Both the position numbers and the translations under genes were made by a program. From Bacillus sp. es.034 (GTDB taxonomy: Bacteria; Bacillota; Bacilli; Bacillales; Bacillaceae_B): a stretch of 64,000 bases of DNA. This document shows positions 44,892 to 53,964 of this stretch, in pieces. The notes beneath the pieces are model-generated. The model saw only the letters and a program-made list of their open reading frames with translations, had not been told where the DNA came from and did not search any database. The DNA is taken from assembly GCF_002563655.1 (NCBI RefSeq), contig NZ_PDIY01000001.1, positions 1,297,501-1,361,500 of the forward strand, written 5' to 3'. The number at the start of each line of letters is the position of its first letter. Positions within the stretch are counted from its first letter, which is position 1.

Positions 44892-47800
44892 TTATACATA
44901 TACTTCAATCGTATTTGCTTCCTCATGAAGCCATTTTTCAAGTTCCTGCTGCTTCAATTTGATCCCGCCTGAACGGTATCGGTTGGACAGGGATTCAAAT
45001 CGTGCTTCCTCCCCGTTCACCACAACTCGTTTTGAATCAGGATCGCCAAGGTGATAAACGAAGGTGACAGGGCGATTCATGATCTCGAAGTCCATTCTCA
45101 ATCCGTTGAGGTTGTCTGGTAAGACAGGATCGATGACCCAATCTTCCCCTTCCTGACGAATACCCAAACAATTTGAAATCAGCTGGTTCATATAGATTCC
45201 AGGACCGCTTGAGTAGATTCTCCATCCGCCTTTGACTGGTACACTTCCGTCACGGAGTTCGCTGAACCGTTCCTGTGCTTCATAGCGGGTACTGAATTTA
45301 CCGTCAGAGCTGCTGAAGTACGCATTGCTTTGTCTTCTTTCGGCATTCGGCACGACGTCTTTCAGTCCGATCGGATTGATGATTTGCAATCCATTCCATA
45401 CTTCATCCGTTTTCCCCAGCTTCGCCATCGCTTCCACATAGCGGATATGAGCATGTACGTATTGAAGTCCGATTTCACGTCCGAAATTCGAAGCCTGCTC
45501 GGCACGTTTAAAGTGTGTACTTACTCCACCTTCATACTTGGCGGGACGGTTCATCAGCCGCACACCATCGGGGCAGTAGAGATGCTCCTTGACCAAATGG
45601 TAATGTGCGTCCGCTTGTTCCGGTGTGAATAACTCTGAAATGATGCTCCGGTTCATGGGTAGAAGGCGGTAATGAATACCGGTCTTTGTATCTGTCGGAT
45701 GCACCATGAACTCTGGATTCCCCGGCTCTTCCATATAAACAAACCCGGGGATGACCTCATCCTTCAGAATGTAGGTGTTGAAATCCCTCTGTATTCCCTG
45801 AGCCAATGCGCTGATCTCCTGCGCCTCCTGGTCAAATGTACCATCAAGAACGGTTGCCAGTTTCTCAAGCACCTGATAGGTGAGGGCGACGGTCCAGCTG
45901 CTCGCCATATATTTCTTCAATTGAGCGTTGGCGGGCTGCAGGGTATCGTCCCAATCTCCATCACCATAGGAAGACAAGAACGTGTCATGGAGGAAATTGT
46001 CCTTGATATAGGAGATTTCTTTTTGAATGTGGTGAAGCAGTGTTTCTTTTTCCTCAGTAAAACCAAATCCGTTCCGTTGTGTATAGGGGATCCTTTCGTT
46101 CAGAATGCTGTAATCGTTCGTAGCTGCAATGTAGTCGCCGACGACTTTCAGCGGCCAGACGATGATATCCCCGTGGCTGTCGTCTTGTTGGAATTTATAG
46201 TACCGGTCAAACATGAACCATTGCGGCCAGTTACCGTCATCTTCATACTGATGGGAGTAGACGGTTTGAATGATTTCTTTAACCGATTGATAATTTTGAG
46301 TCGCCATAAAGTATTCTGTCGGCCCCTGGCACACATCACGGGTTCCCCAGGCTGCTCCGCCGTATTGTTCCAATCCGTGGGGAACGGAATAATGAACGAG
46401 CATGTTATGTGTGTACCACCAGGCGAGGGAGTTCACTTTTTCCAGTTCTGCAGGAATATCGTCGCCTAAGGATAGCCTGAATCCGTTCATGACCTTATGA
46501 TAATAGGCACGATACTTTTCGATTTCTTCCGTTATCTCCCGTGTCTTAAACGGTTGCTCTTCCCCGTCGATCAATCCCTGGATCGTCATCTTCCATTCGG
46601 ACGTTTCACTTATATCGATGACAATCAAGGAGGCAGAATGTTGTTCAACATTATGAGCCATTCTCTCTTCGTTGCCCACTTCAATGGAAGCGCCGTCCAC
46701 GTTCATCCGGTAGCATAACTGCGGGAAAACCTCACTGCTCTCTGACTGGCGGTCTGCCGAGATCATCAACCCGTTTGCCTCTTTTTCCACATGAAACCCG
46801 ACTTCATATTCATGGTTGTTCATCGTGACCTGATTGGTGACAAGGTAGCGGTGGTGCTGCTTGTTTTTTGATTCGACATGAAGCCTGACTTCAGGAGAGT
46901 CCACAACGGTATAGTTGGTGACGATGATCGTATCATCAGCCGTTTTATAGTACCAGCGGGCATAGTTGAATCCAAGTTCAAACATGGATGGCATGGCAAG
47001 TAATCGATACGATCCAGCAATTTCGATGTAAATCCGCTGACCCGATGTTTTCATCACGTTCAGATGATTTCGTTGATTCGTCATCATTTTGTTGAAGGAC
47101 GTGTTGCCGACAACGAGCTGTGAATTGAATAATCCATACATGAATGAAGTGGTGGTGATGGTATCTTCTTTCAGTTGATGGTTCTTTCCTGACATCAGAA
47201 TATGGCCATGGGGTCTTTCCGTCATCAATTCTTTTTCTTTCAATACGACATGTTCATGGGTTTCAGTGAAGAAGGAGAGGAGTGAATCTCCTTCGCGCTC
47301 TTCATTACGTCTGGCAGGGAAATAGGCGCTGACTTCTTCCTCAGTCATGGATAGAGAAGAAAGTGGCTTACCGAATTCCGGGTTCAAACGTACTTGCTCT
47401 TTTAATGGAGCGAATTCAGAATGAACCTGTTCCGCTTCTTGCCATGCGGCTTCTATTTCTTCCTGAAATTCCAGTGAAGAAATGGCGGTTTCATGATTTT
47501 CTTTGAAGGCCCCGTAGAAAACAATATGCGTCGACCCGTTCAGTCGTATTTTTTCTGATTGTAGCGCTGTATAAGCAAACTCATATTGATAGACTTCATT
47601 TGCAAGGGTGGCACTTTTTAACGCTTCAGGTTCGTTCGTATCTTTATATGTCAGTCCATAAAATTGAAACCCGTCCGTTGAGTAGCCGATTGTCCCTCTG
47701 AGGGATCCCTGTTGAATATAGGGGAATCCACTTGATTGGGGCTGGTTTTGCCGGGAGCAAAGGACGTAGCCTTTCTCTTCATCCTGGAACACTTTATGGT

Positions 47801-48224
47801 CGATGTACTGTGACATATAGGCTTCGTTTGAACGAACGGCCCCAATGTCTGCAAGACCGAGGTCCTGTCCGTAAATGACGTCTACTTCAGCATCCGTCCC
47901 ATCAAGTTTCACATCCCAGAACCATATGCCCATTCCTGTTAGGGTGAACGTGACTTCGTATGAAATCGTTTCATATGTTCCCGTCCATTTGACCTGTGAT
48001 TCAGCGAACTGAACGATGCTTGATGACTTCACCCCGATTAGAGGGATGGAGTGGATTCCTGAAGGCTCATGAATGCGCAGATAGAGATTATTGAGTGAGC
48101 CATCGATCGGGTTTGTCACTAACTGATTGATCATATTCTGTTTATGTGTGACGGTGAAAAGGTCACCGGTTTTTAAAAAATCAAATTGAAGATCCCCTGA
48201 TGTTACTTGAATATGTGAATGCAT
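44892..48224 (-). CDS. GH94-family phosphorylase, likely 1,2-beta-oligoglucan phosphorylase
   Basis: 1110 aa. The C-terminal half is an (alpha/alpha)6 barrel of GH94 type: AAWGTRDVCQGPTEYFMAT, DDGNWPQWFMFDRYY, HGDIIVWPLK and YGDGDWDDTLQPA (catalytic Asp region). The N-terminal half is the beta-sandwich. The length matches the 1,2-beta-oligoglucan (sophorooligosaccharide) phosphorylases of the Listeria innocua Lin1839 type, which release glucose-1-phosphate from beta-1,2-glucans. A GH3 gene 19 bp upstream and a divergent sugar ABC operon reproduce that gene context. Specificity is inferred; cellobiose-type activity is the alternative. GAGGGGAA lies upstream of the ATG. Cytoplasmic, no signal peptide. 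Confidence 0.82.
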   Translation of the reverse strand: MHSHIQVTSGDLQFDFLKTGDLFTVTHKQNMINQLVTNPIDGSLNNLYLRIHEPSGIHSIPLIGVKSSSIVQFAESQVKWTGTYETISYEVTFTLTGMGIWFWDVKLDGTDAEVDVIYGQDLGLADIGAVRSNEAYMSQYIDHKVFQDEEKGYVLCSRQNQPQSSGFPYIQQGSLRGTIGYSTDGFQFYGLTYKDTNEPEALKSATLANEVYQYEFAYTALQSEKIRLNGSTHIVFYGAFKENHETAISSLEFQEEIEAAWQEAEQVHSEFAPLKEQVRLNPEFGKPLSSLSMTEEEVSAYFPARRNEEREGDSLLSFFTETHEHVVLKEKELMTERPHGHILMSGKNHQLKEDTITTTSFMYGLFNSQLVVGNTSFNKMMTNQRNHLNVMKTSGQRIYIEIAGSYRLLAMPSMFELGFNYARWYYKTADDTIIVTNYTVVDSPEVRLHVESKNKQHHRYLVTNQVTMNNHEYEVGFHVEKEANGLMISADRQSESSEVFPQLCYRMNVDGASIEVGNEERMAHNVEQHSASLIVIDISETSEWKMTIQGLIDGEEQPFKTREITEEIEKYRAYYHKVMNGFRLSLGDDIPAELEKVNSLAWWYTHNMLVHYSVPHGLEQYGGAAWGTRDVCQGPTEYFMATQNYQSVKEIIQTVYSHQYEDDGNWPQWFMFDRYYKFQQDDSHGDIIVWPLKVVGDYIAATNDYSILNERIPYTQRNGFGFTEEKETLLHHIQKEISYIKDNFLHDTFLSSYGDGDWDDTLQPANAQLKKYMASSWTVALTYQVLEKLATVLDGTFDQEAQEISALAQGIQRDFNTYILKDEVIPGFVYMEEPGNPEFMVHPTDTKTGIHYRLLPMNRSIISELFTPEQADAHYHLVKEHLYCPDGVRLMNRPAKYEGGVSTHFKRAEQASNFGREIGLQYVHAHIRYVEAMAKLGKTDEVWNGLQIINPIGLKDVVPNAERRQSNAYFSSSDGKFSTRYEAQERFSELRDGSVPVKGGWRIYSSGPGIYMNQLISNCLGIRQEGEDWVIDPVLPDNLNGLRMDFEIMNRPVTFVYHLGDPDSKRVVVNGEEARFESLSNRYRSGGIKLKQQELEKWLHEEANTIEVYV

Positions 48225-48243
48225 CGTTTTCCCCTCGCTTCTT

Positions 48244-50403
48244 CTATTTTGTCAGTGTGAATGTTTTCTCCGTGACCTCTTTGCTGTTTCTTCCGATAAA
48301 AACGGTAAACGTACCCGGATCGCTCGTATACTGAAGGTCTGAATGATGATATCTTAATTGCTCTTCCGAAATCGTAAACGTGACGTTTGTCGTTTCTCCC
48401 GGATTCAGGCTGATTTTTTTGAAATCCTTCAATTCCTTTCCAGGGCGGATCACTTCTCCGCTGTGATCGCGGATATAGAGCTGTACGACTTCTTCACCTG
48501 CAACGGACCCATCATTTGTGACCTGAATGGAAACATCCACGGACTGTGTAGCACTCATCGTTTCCCGGGTTAACGTCATGCCGGAATAGGTGAAAGTGGT
48601 GTAGCTTAAGCCGAAACCGAATGGCAGCAGCGGGTCGTTCGGGATGTCGAGGTATTGCGATACATACCGTTCCTGTGCATCGGGTGCCCCTTGAGGTCTG
48701 CCTGTATTGAAATGATTATAATAAACAGGAACCTGTCCCACATGATAAGGGAAAGACATGGTTAAACGTCCTGAAGGATTCACGTCTCCATATAACAAAT
48801 CGGCAATGGCATTCCCGCCTTCCGTACCTGGATACCATGCTTCCAACACAGCGTCGGTTTCATCCAAAACGCCGTGTAAGTCAAGGGGGCGTCCGTTGAA
48901 CAGGACAGCCACCATCGGCTTATCCAATGATTTCAGGTGCCCGATAAGTTGTAATTGAGCAGAAGGGAGCTGGATGTTCGCTCTGCAGCCGGCTTCACCG
49001 CTCATTTCCGAATCTTCCCCTAAGGCCAATACGATCACATCCGCCTCACTTGCGGCTTTCATCGCTTCTTCCACTTGCAGGTCAGTGATGCTTTCGATGT
49101 CACAGCCTTTGGAGACCGTCAAGGAGCTCGTTTTCGAAAGGAATCCTTCCTTCACCGTGACGGCTTCATCTCTGGATCCGAGCCACGACCATGGTCCCAA
49201 TATATCTCCGCTCTCTGCAAACGGTCCGATGAGGGCCACTTTTTGTTCCTTATGAAGAGGGAGGAGCTGTTCATTTTTCAATAGGACGGAGGATTTGGCC
49301 GCGAGCTCCCGAGCGGCGTTTCGATGTTCTGCGCCCATGACGACTTCCGCTTCACGCTCCACGTTTGCTCCGCGATACGGATTTTCAAACAAGCCCAGCT
49401 TTTCTTTTAACTGTAAAATCCGTAAGACAGCTTCATCAATGATCGACTCATCCACCATTTTTTCCTCTACAAGCTCTTTCAAGTGATTCACATAGGCGGT
49501 TGTCATCATTTCAATATCCACCCCTGCCGTGATCGCCTTATAAGCCGCTTCCTTTTCGTTCTCTGCGACACCGTGGGGGATCATTTCCTTCACGGCACCC
49601 CAATCGGAAATAAGCACGCCGTCAAATCCCATCTCTTTCCGGAGAAGATCCCGCATCAACCGTTTGTTTCCGGTTGCTGGGATACCAAAGACGGTGTTGA
49701 AGGCGGTCATCACCATTTCGCAGCCTTCTTCAAGGGCAGCCTGATAGGCAGGGAGATAATTCTCACGAAGCTCTCTTTCAGACATATCGACGGTATTATA
49801 GTCACGCCCGCCTTCAGGTGCACCGTAAGCAGCAAAGTGCTTCACACACGCCGCCACCCGTTCGACTTCTTTCGTCAAATCCTGACCTTGGAAACCGCGG
49901 ACGAAGGCACGTGCGAATTCACTATTCAGAAAAGGATCTTCTCCCGTAGATTCCATCACTCTTCCCCAGCGAGGATCGCGGACAAGATCGACCATCGGGG
50001 CAAACGTGACATGAACACCTGAAACAGAAGCTTCCTTTGCCGCAATCTTCGCGCTCTTTTCGGTTAACTTCAGATCCCAGGAACACCCGATGGCGAGTGG
50101 GACAGGAAAAATCGTCTTAAATCCATGGACGATATCGGACATGAATAATAATGGGATCCCCAGCCGGTTTTCTTCCAGGTGCGTGCGCTGGATATTGATG
50201 ATTTCGTTCGCTCCCGATGCCCCGAGGACGGAACCGCTGTTTTGAACGACTTCCCCGGTCACGCCCATTTCAGCCATGGGTCCGGTGATTTGTCCCTGTT
50301 CTTTCGCTCCTTTGAAAAAAGGTGTGGCCAACTGCATAAGCTGGGCGATCTTTTCATCCAATGTCATTTGATTCAATAGTGAAAGCAGCTTGTTTTCCCT
50401 CAT
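48244..50403 (-). CDS. GH3 beta-glucosidase
   Basis: 719 aa with no signal peptide, so intracellular. Domains: N-terminal TIM barrel (~1-310) with nucleophile Asp in GVLISDWGA; KHFAAYGAPEGGRDYN; an alpha/beta sandwich (~360-570; SEMSGEAG bears the probable acid/base Glu); and a C-terminal fibronectin III-like domain. It would cleave imported beta-glucosides to glucose. ATG 50403 has GAGGGTC 7 nt upstream; an in-frame ATG 50430 lacks a ribosome binding site. First gene of the operon, controlled by a LacI-type operator. Confidence 0.92.
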   Translation of the reverse strand: MRENKLLSLLNQMTLDEKIAQLMQLATPFFKGAKEQGQITGPMAEMGVTGEVVQNSGSVLGASGANEIINIQRTHLEENRLGIPLLFMSDIVHGFKTIFPVPLAIGCSWDLKLTEKSAKIAAKEASVSGVHVTFAPMVDLVRDPRWGRVMESTGEDPFLNSEFARAFVRGFQGQDLTKEVERVAACVKHFAAYGAPEGGRDYNTVDMSERELRENYLPAYQAALEEGCEMVMTAFNTVFGIPATGNKRLMRDLLRKEMGFDGVLISDWGAVKEMIPHGVAENEKEAAYKAITAGVDIEMMTTAYVNHLKELVEEKMVDESIIDEAVLRILQLKEKLGLFENPYRGANVEREAEVVMGAEHRNAARELAAKSSVLLKNEQLLPLHKEQKVALIGPFAESGDILGPWSWLGSRDEAVTVKEGFLSKTSSLTVSKGCDIESITDLQVEEAMKAASEADVIVLALGEDSEMSGEAGCRANIQLPSAQLQLIGHLKSLDKPMVAVLFNGRPLDLHGVLDETDAVLEAWYPGTEGGNAIADLLYGDVNPSGRLTMSFPYHVGQVPVYYNHFNTGRPQGAPDAQERYVSQYLDIPNDPLLPFGFGLSYTTFTYSGMTLTRETMSATQSVDVSIQVTNDGSVAGEEVVQLYIRDHSGEVIRPGKELKDFKKISLNPGETTNVTFTISEEQLRYHHSDLQYTSDPGTFTVFIGRNSKEVTEKTFTLTK

Positions 50404-50451
50404 TGATAGACCCTCCGTCTGACGATTCATTCGTTTATTTTTTATCTTAAG

Positions 50452-50509
50452 TGAAACGTTTCGATAAACAATTGAGTTGAATTATAAGCGGGTTTCAGTG
50501 GTTAGTCAA
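50452..50509 (-). promoter_or_regulatory. GH3-GH94 promoter with LacI operator
   Basis: Minus-strand TTGACT (50504-50509), 17-bp spacer, TATAAT (50481-50486). The operator ATCGAAACGTTTCA (50452-50465) lies downstream of the -10, shared with the divergent operon. Confidence 0.82.
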
Positions 50510-50552
50510 CCCGTCCATCCTTATCCATAAACTACCTTTTATTGCAACATAC

Positions 50553-50580
50553 CAGTGTTTTAACTGGTGTTGAAGGTACC
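50553..50580. promoter_or_regulatory. Palindrome in the divergent regulatory region
   Basis: ACCAGT-N7-ACTGGT within a longer imperfect repeat (CAACA... / ...TGTTG), lying midway between the two divergent promoters. It could be a second regulator site; nothing identifies the protein. Confidence 0.35.
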
Positions 50581-50627
50581 TTTGTCAGGATGAAAATATG
50601 TTCTATCAAGTAATTTCTAAAAAAGTG

Positions 50628-50676
50628 TTGAAAGCGTATTCACGTTTGATTATAATGTAGTCATCGAAACGTTTCA
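50628..50676 (+). promoter_or_regulatory. Sugar ABC operon promoter with LacI operator
   Basis: TTGAAA (50628-50633), 17-bp spacer, TATAAT (50651-50656). The operator ATCGAAACGTTTCA (50663-50676) starts at the expected transcription start. It is identical over 14 bp to the operator of the divergent GH3-GH94 promoter. Confidence 0.87.
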
Positions 50677-50769
50677 ATAACTTGAATGATTTTTCACAAC
50701 AGATGAATCCATTCAATGCGCTTTACCATTTTTAAAGGTGTCAAATCAAATGGAAATGGAGATGGGGAA

Positions 50770-52005
50770 ATGAAAAAGAAGATGTGGTCCTTACTACTAA
50801 TCGGTATTCTGGCTTTATCCACGATTCTTACAGCCTGCGGAGGCAATGGTGAGTCGAAGGATGGAAAGAAAGAAATCACCGTGTGGGCGATGGGGGAAGA
50901 AGGTAAGAAGCTGAAGGAAATGGCTTCGAAGTTTGAAGAGGAAAACAAAGATATCTCTGTCAAGATCCAAGCGATCCCTTGGGGGAATGCTCATGATAAG
51001 CTGCTAACGGCCGTCGCTTCAGGAAATGGCCCGGACGTCCTTCAATTAGGGACAACATGGGTACCGGAATTCGCAGATGCAGGTGCACTGCTTGACCTGA
51101 CTCCGTACTTGGATGACTATCCGGAATTCAAACCTGAAAATTACTTCGAAGGGTCCGTCACTTCTATGAAGTATGACGACAAAGTCATCGGTGTTCCTTG
51201 GTATATCGATACACGCGTACTGTACTACCGCACAGATTTATTGAAAGAAGTCGGCTACGACAAGGCTCCTGCTACTTGGGATGAACTGAAGGATGCGGCC
51301 GGTAAGCTGAATGATCGAGGCGACGATGTATATGGTCTTGATATCGACCGCAATGATCAGATCACACCGTTCATCTTCGCGTGGCAGAATGGGTACGAAT
51401 TTGAAGGTAAAGATAAGATGAACTTCGATTCTCCTGAATTCAAGGAAGCAATGGAGTATTACACAGACTTCTTTAAAGAAGGCATCAGTCCTACGACAGA
51501 AGGAATCGATATCGTACAGGCATTCAAAGAAGGCGCAAAGCCAATGTTCTTCAGTGGCCCATGGATGATCAACATCATCAACGATCAGGCACCTGACTTG
51601 AAGGACAAATGGGCTGTAGCGGTAATGCCTAAGAAAGAAACGAACACATCAAGCATGGGTGGATCCAATCTATCTGTTTTCCATAATTCCGAGAATGTGG
51701 ACGAATCCCTGAAATTCATCTCTTATATGAATAAAGTGGACACGCAAATAGAATGGCTGGATGTATCCAATACCCTTCCTTCACGCGTCGATGCATGGGA
51801 AGAGCCTAAGTTAAAAGAAGATCCAATGCTGTCTGTCTTCGGTAAACAACTGGAAGATACAAAAGCATCACCGCAAATCAAGGAATTTGAAGTGATTGCC
51901 CAGGAGTTCCTTTCTACTATTGAAAAAGTCACAGTAGGCGGAGCCGATGTAGACAAAGAGCTTGAGAAATTCAACAAAAAAGCAAATGAAATCGTAGAGA
52001 AGTAA
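50770..52005 (+). CDS. Sugar ABC transporter substrate-binding lipoprotein
   Basis: 411 aa. Lipobox ALSTILTAC (Cys ~21), then the family 1 solute-binding fold (EITVWAMGEEGKKLKEMASKFEEEN; WGNAHDKLLTAVASGNGPDVLQLG; GPWMINII). It should bind an oligosaccharide; by context beta-1,2-gluco-oligosaccharides, but the GH13 gene downstream leaves alpha-glucosides possible. ATG 50770 follows GGAGATGGGGA. A hairpin terminator after it suggests higher expression than the permeases. Confidence 0.92.
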   Translation: MKKKMWSLLLIGILALSTILTACGGNGESKDGKKEITVWAMGEEGKKLKEMASKFEEENKDISVKIQAIPWGNAHDKLLTAVASGNGPDVLQLGTTWVPEFADAGALLDLTPYLDDYPEFKPENYFEGSVTSMKYDDKVIGVPWYIDTRVLYYRTDLLKEVGYDKAPATWDELKDAAGKLNDRGDDVYGLDIDRNDQITPFIFAWQNGYEFEGKDKMNFDSPEFKEAMEYYTDFFKEGISPTTEGIDIVQAFKEGAKPMFFSGPWMINIINDQAPDLKDKWAVAVMPKKETNTSSMGGSNLSVFHNSENVDESLKFISYMNKVDTQIEWLDVSNTLPSRVDAWEEPKLKEDPMLSVFGKQLEDTKASPQIKEFEVIAQEFLSTIEKVTVGGADVDKELEKFNKKANEIVEK

Positions 52006-52040
52006 GAGAGACTAAATAAAACTGACGCTGGCATAAGAAT

Positions 52041-52079
52041 AAAATGGAGTTACAGGTGTACAGCCTGAACTCCATTTTT
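52041..52079 (+). terminator. Internal (leaky) terminator after the binding-protein gene
   Basis: AAAATGGAGTT-CAGG / CCTGAACTCCATTTTT hairpin between the binding-protein and permease genes, a common device for excess binding protein. Confidence 0.78.
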
Positions 52080-52116
52080 AACATCATTTTGCGTACGTTT
52101 AGATAGGTGGGATATC

Positions 52117-53019
52117 ATGAGCAATGGATGGAAAAACAGTATGAGCAAAAATAAGCATCCCTATGTGTTTATCGCTCCTGCAGTGATCATTTTAACTGTT
52201 TTCAGTATTGTTCCTATTATAGTAGCTTTTTTGATCAGCTTCACAGACCTCGACTTAAAAGGGCTTGCCGACTGGTCGAATGTCAGCTTCATCGGCATGG
52301 ACAACTACTCAGCCTTACTTTCTGATGAATTGTTCCATAAGTCGATTTTCAACACATTGTTTTATGTAGTCATTGGCGTTCCTCTTGTCATTGTTTTCTC
52401 ATTGGGAATCGCCCTGCTGCTGAATTATGGGACAAGTAAGCTGTTTACCGTATTCCGCGGAGTATACTACATGCCTTCGATCACGAACATCATTGCCGTT
52501 GCCGTGATATGGGGATTCTTATACAATACCGAATACGGATTATTTAACTACTTACTCTCTTTACTCGATGTCGAGAAGATTCCTTGGTTAGGAGAGCCAA
52601 CGATCGCCAAGCTATCGTTGATTGTGTTAGCCGTATGGAAAGGGATCGGGATCAATATGATCATTTTCCTTGCTGCCCTGCAGGGAATTCCAAAGTCTTA
52701 TTACGAAGCGGCGGAAATGGATGGGGCGAACAGATGGCAGGTATTGAAGAATGTGACAATCCCGTTACTGCGCTACGCCACGTTCTTCGTCACGGTCACG
52801 ACTCTCATCGGATGGCTGCAATTCTTCGAGGAGCCATTTGTCATGACGAACGGTGGACCACTTGATGGAACGATATCCATGGCGTTATTCATCTATCAAC
52901 GGGGATTCCAGTTCAGTGAATTTGGATATGCAGCGGCAGGCTCATTCATCCTGTTTGTCATCATCATTATCATCACGCTTGTTCAATTTAAATTAAGAAA
53001 ATCTGATACAGAATATTAA
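52117..53019 (+). CDS. Sugar ABC transporter permease 1 (MalF-like)
   Basis: 300 aa with six membrane segments; EAA loop YYEAAEMDGANRWQVLKNVTIPLL. AGGTGGG precedes the ATG. Pairs with the next permease; the ATPase is not in the cluster, so a shared MsmX-type ATPase probably serves it. Confidence 0.94.
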   Translation: MSNGWKNSMSKNKHPYVFIAPAVIILTVFSIVPIIVAFLISFTDLDLKGLADWSNVSFIGMDNYSALLSDELFHKSIFNTLFYVVIGVPLVIVFSLGIALLLNYGTSKLFTVFRGVYYMPSITNIIAVAVIWGFLYNTEYGLFNYLLSLLDVEKIPWLGEPTIAKLSLIVLAVWKGIGINMIIFLAALQGIPKSYYEAAEMDGANRWQVLKNVTIPLLRYATFFVTVTTLIGWLQFFEEPFVMTNGGPLDGTISMALFIYQRGFQFSEFGYAAAGSFILFVIIIIITLVQFKLRKSDTEY

Positions 53020-53052
53020 GAATGAAACTATACAGTATCGGGGCTGACTAAT

Positions 53053-53883
53053 ATGAAAACCAAAACAACGAAAAGTAAAGCGGAAAAGCTGTTTATCATC
53101 CTCTTGCTTGCTCTCGGTGGGATCATCGTATCCGTGCCTTTTATATGGATGATCTCAAGCTCGTTCAAGCCTGAAAGTGAAGTACTTCAAATACCGCCAA
53201 GCTTGATACCGGAAAATCCGACGCTTGAAAACTACGTGAATTTATTTGAAAGCATGAATTTCGGTGTGTATCTACGGAACACGCTCATCATTGTACTATT
53301 TTCCTTTGTCGGCCTATTTTTTAATGCCATGGCCGGTTATGGATTTGCCAAATATGAATTTAAAGGCAGGGAGAAAATCTTCTATATCGTGCTTGCCACG
53401 ATGATGATTCCTGCACAGGTTACGATGATCCCTGTCTATTTAATCCTGAATGAAATGGGACTGACGAATACGATGACGGGGATCGTGCTGCCGGGACTGG
53501 CCGCTGCCTTCAGTATTTTCCTATTCAGACAGTTCATGACGACGATCCCGACTGACCTGATTGAAGCAGCGAGGCTTGACGGAGCAGGGGAATTCTATAT
53601 TTTCTTCCGATTGATCGTGCCGATTGCGAAGCCGATCTTCGCCGTACAGGGGATCCTCACCTTCATCGGAGCCTGGAACAGCTTCCTGTGGCCGTTGATC
53701 ATTGCCAATGATGAAAGCCTCTACACATTATCCGTCGGGCTGTCATTGCTGCAGGGGCAATATGCCAACAACTTCGGCCTGCAGATGGCCGGCGCCGCCT
53801 TCATGGTCGTGCCGATCATCATCATCTTCTCCTTTTTCCAGAAATACATTGTTGAAGGGTTTACGATGTCCGGAATTAAATGA
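53053..53883 (+). CDS. Sugar ABC transporter permease 2 (MalG-like)
   Basis: 276 aa with six membrane segments; EAA loop LIEAARLDGAGEFYIFFRLIVPIAKP. Starts 33 bp after permease 1 and completes the importer's membrane part. Confidence 0.94.
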   Translation: MKTKTTKSKAEKLFIILLLALGGIIVSVPFIWMISSSFKPESEVLQIPPSLIPENPTLENYVNLFESMNFGVYLRNTLIIVLFSFVGLFFNAMAGYGFAKYEFKGREKIFYIVLATMMIPAQVTMIPVYLILNEMGLTNTMTGIVLPGLAAAFSIFLFRQFMTTIPTDLIEAARLDGAGEFYIFFRLIVPIAKPIFAVQGILTFIGAWNSFLWPLIIANDESLYTLSVGLSLLQGQYANNFGLQMAGAAFMVVPIIIIFSFFQKYIVEGFTMSGIK

Positions 53884-53889
53884 TTGACG

Positions 53890-53930
53890 TGTACCAGGTA
53901 CAAAGCGGAATGATTGTACCTGGTACATTT
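53890..53930 (+). repeat. GTACCTGGTAC inverted repeat (hairpin)
   Basis: TGTACCAGGTACA / TGTACCTGGTACA arms (13 bp) with a 12-nt loop and TTT after it. Each arm is itself a palindrome. Sits right after the permease 2 stop and may attenuate transcription into the GH13 gene. Confidence 0.7.
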
Positions 53931-53964
53931 CTTTAGTTATACGTTAAAAAAGAGGTGACACGCG

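Noticed and set aside
45672-46469. 265-codon plus-strand ORF antisense to the GH94 gene
   Set aside because: Shadow of a strongly supported gene; likewise 14885-15469 (antisense to murP), 39133-39756 (ssuA) and 49483-50022 (GH3).
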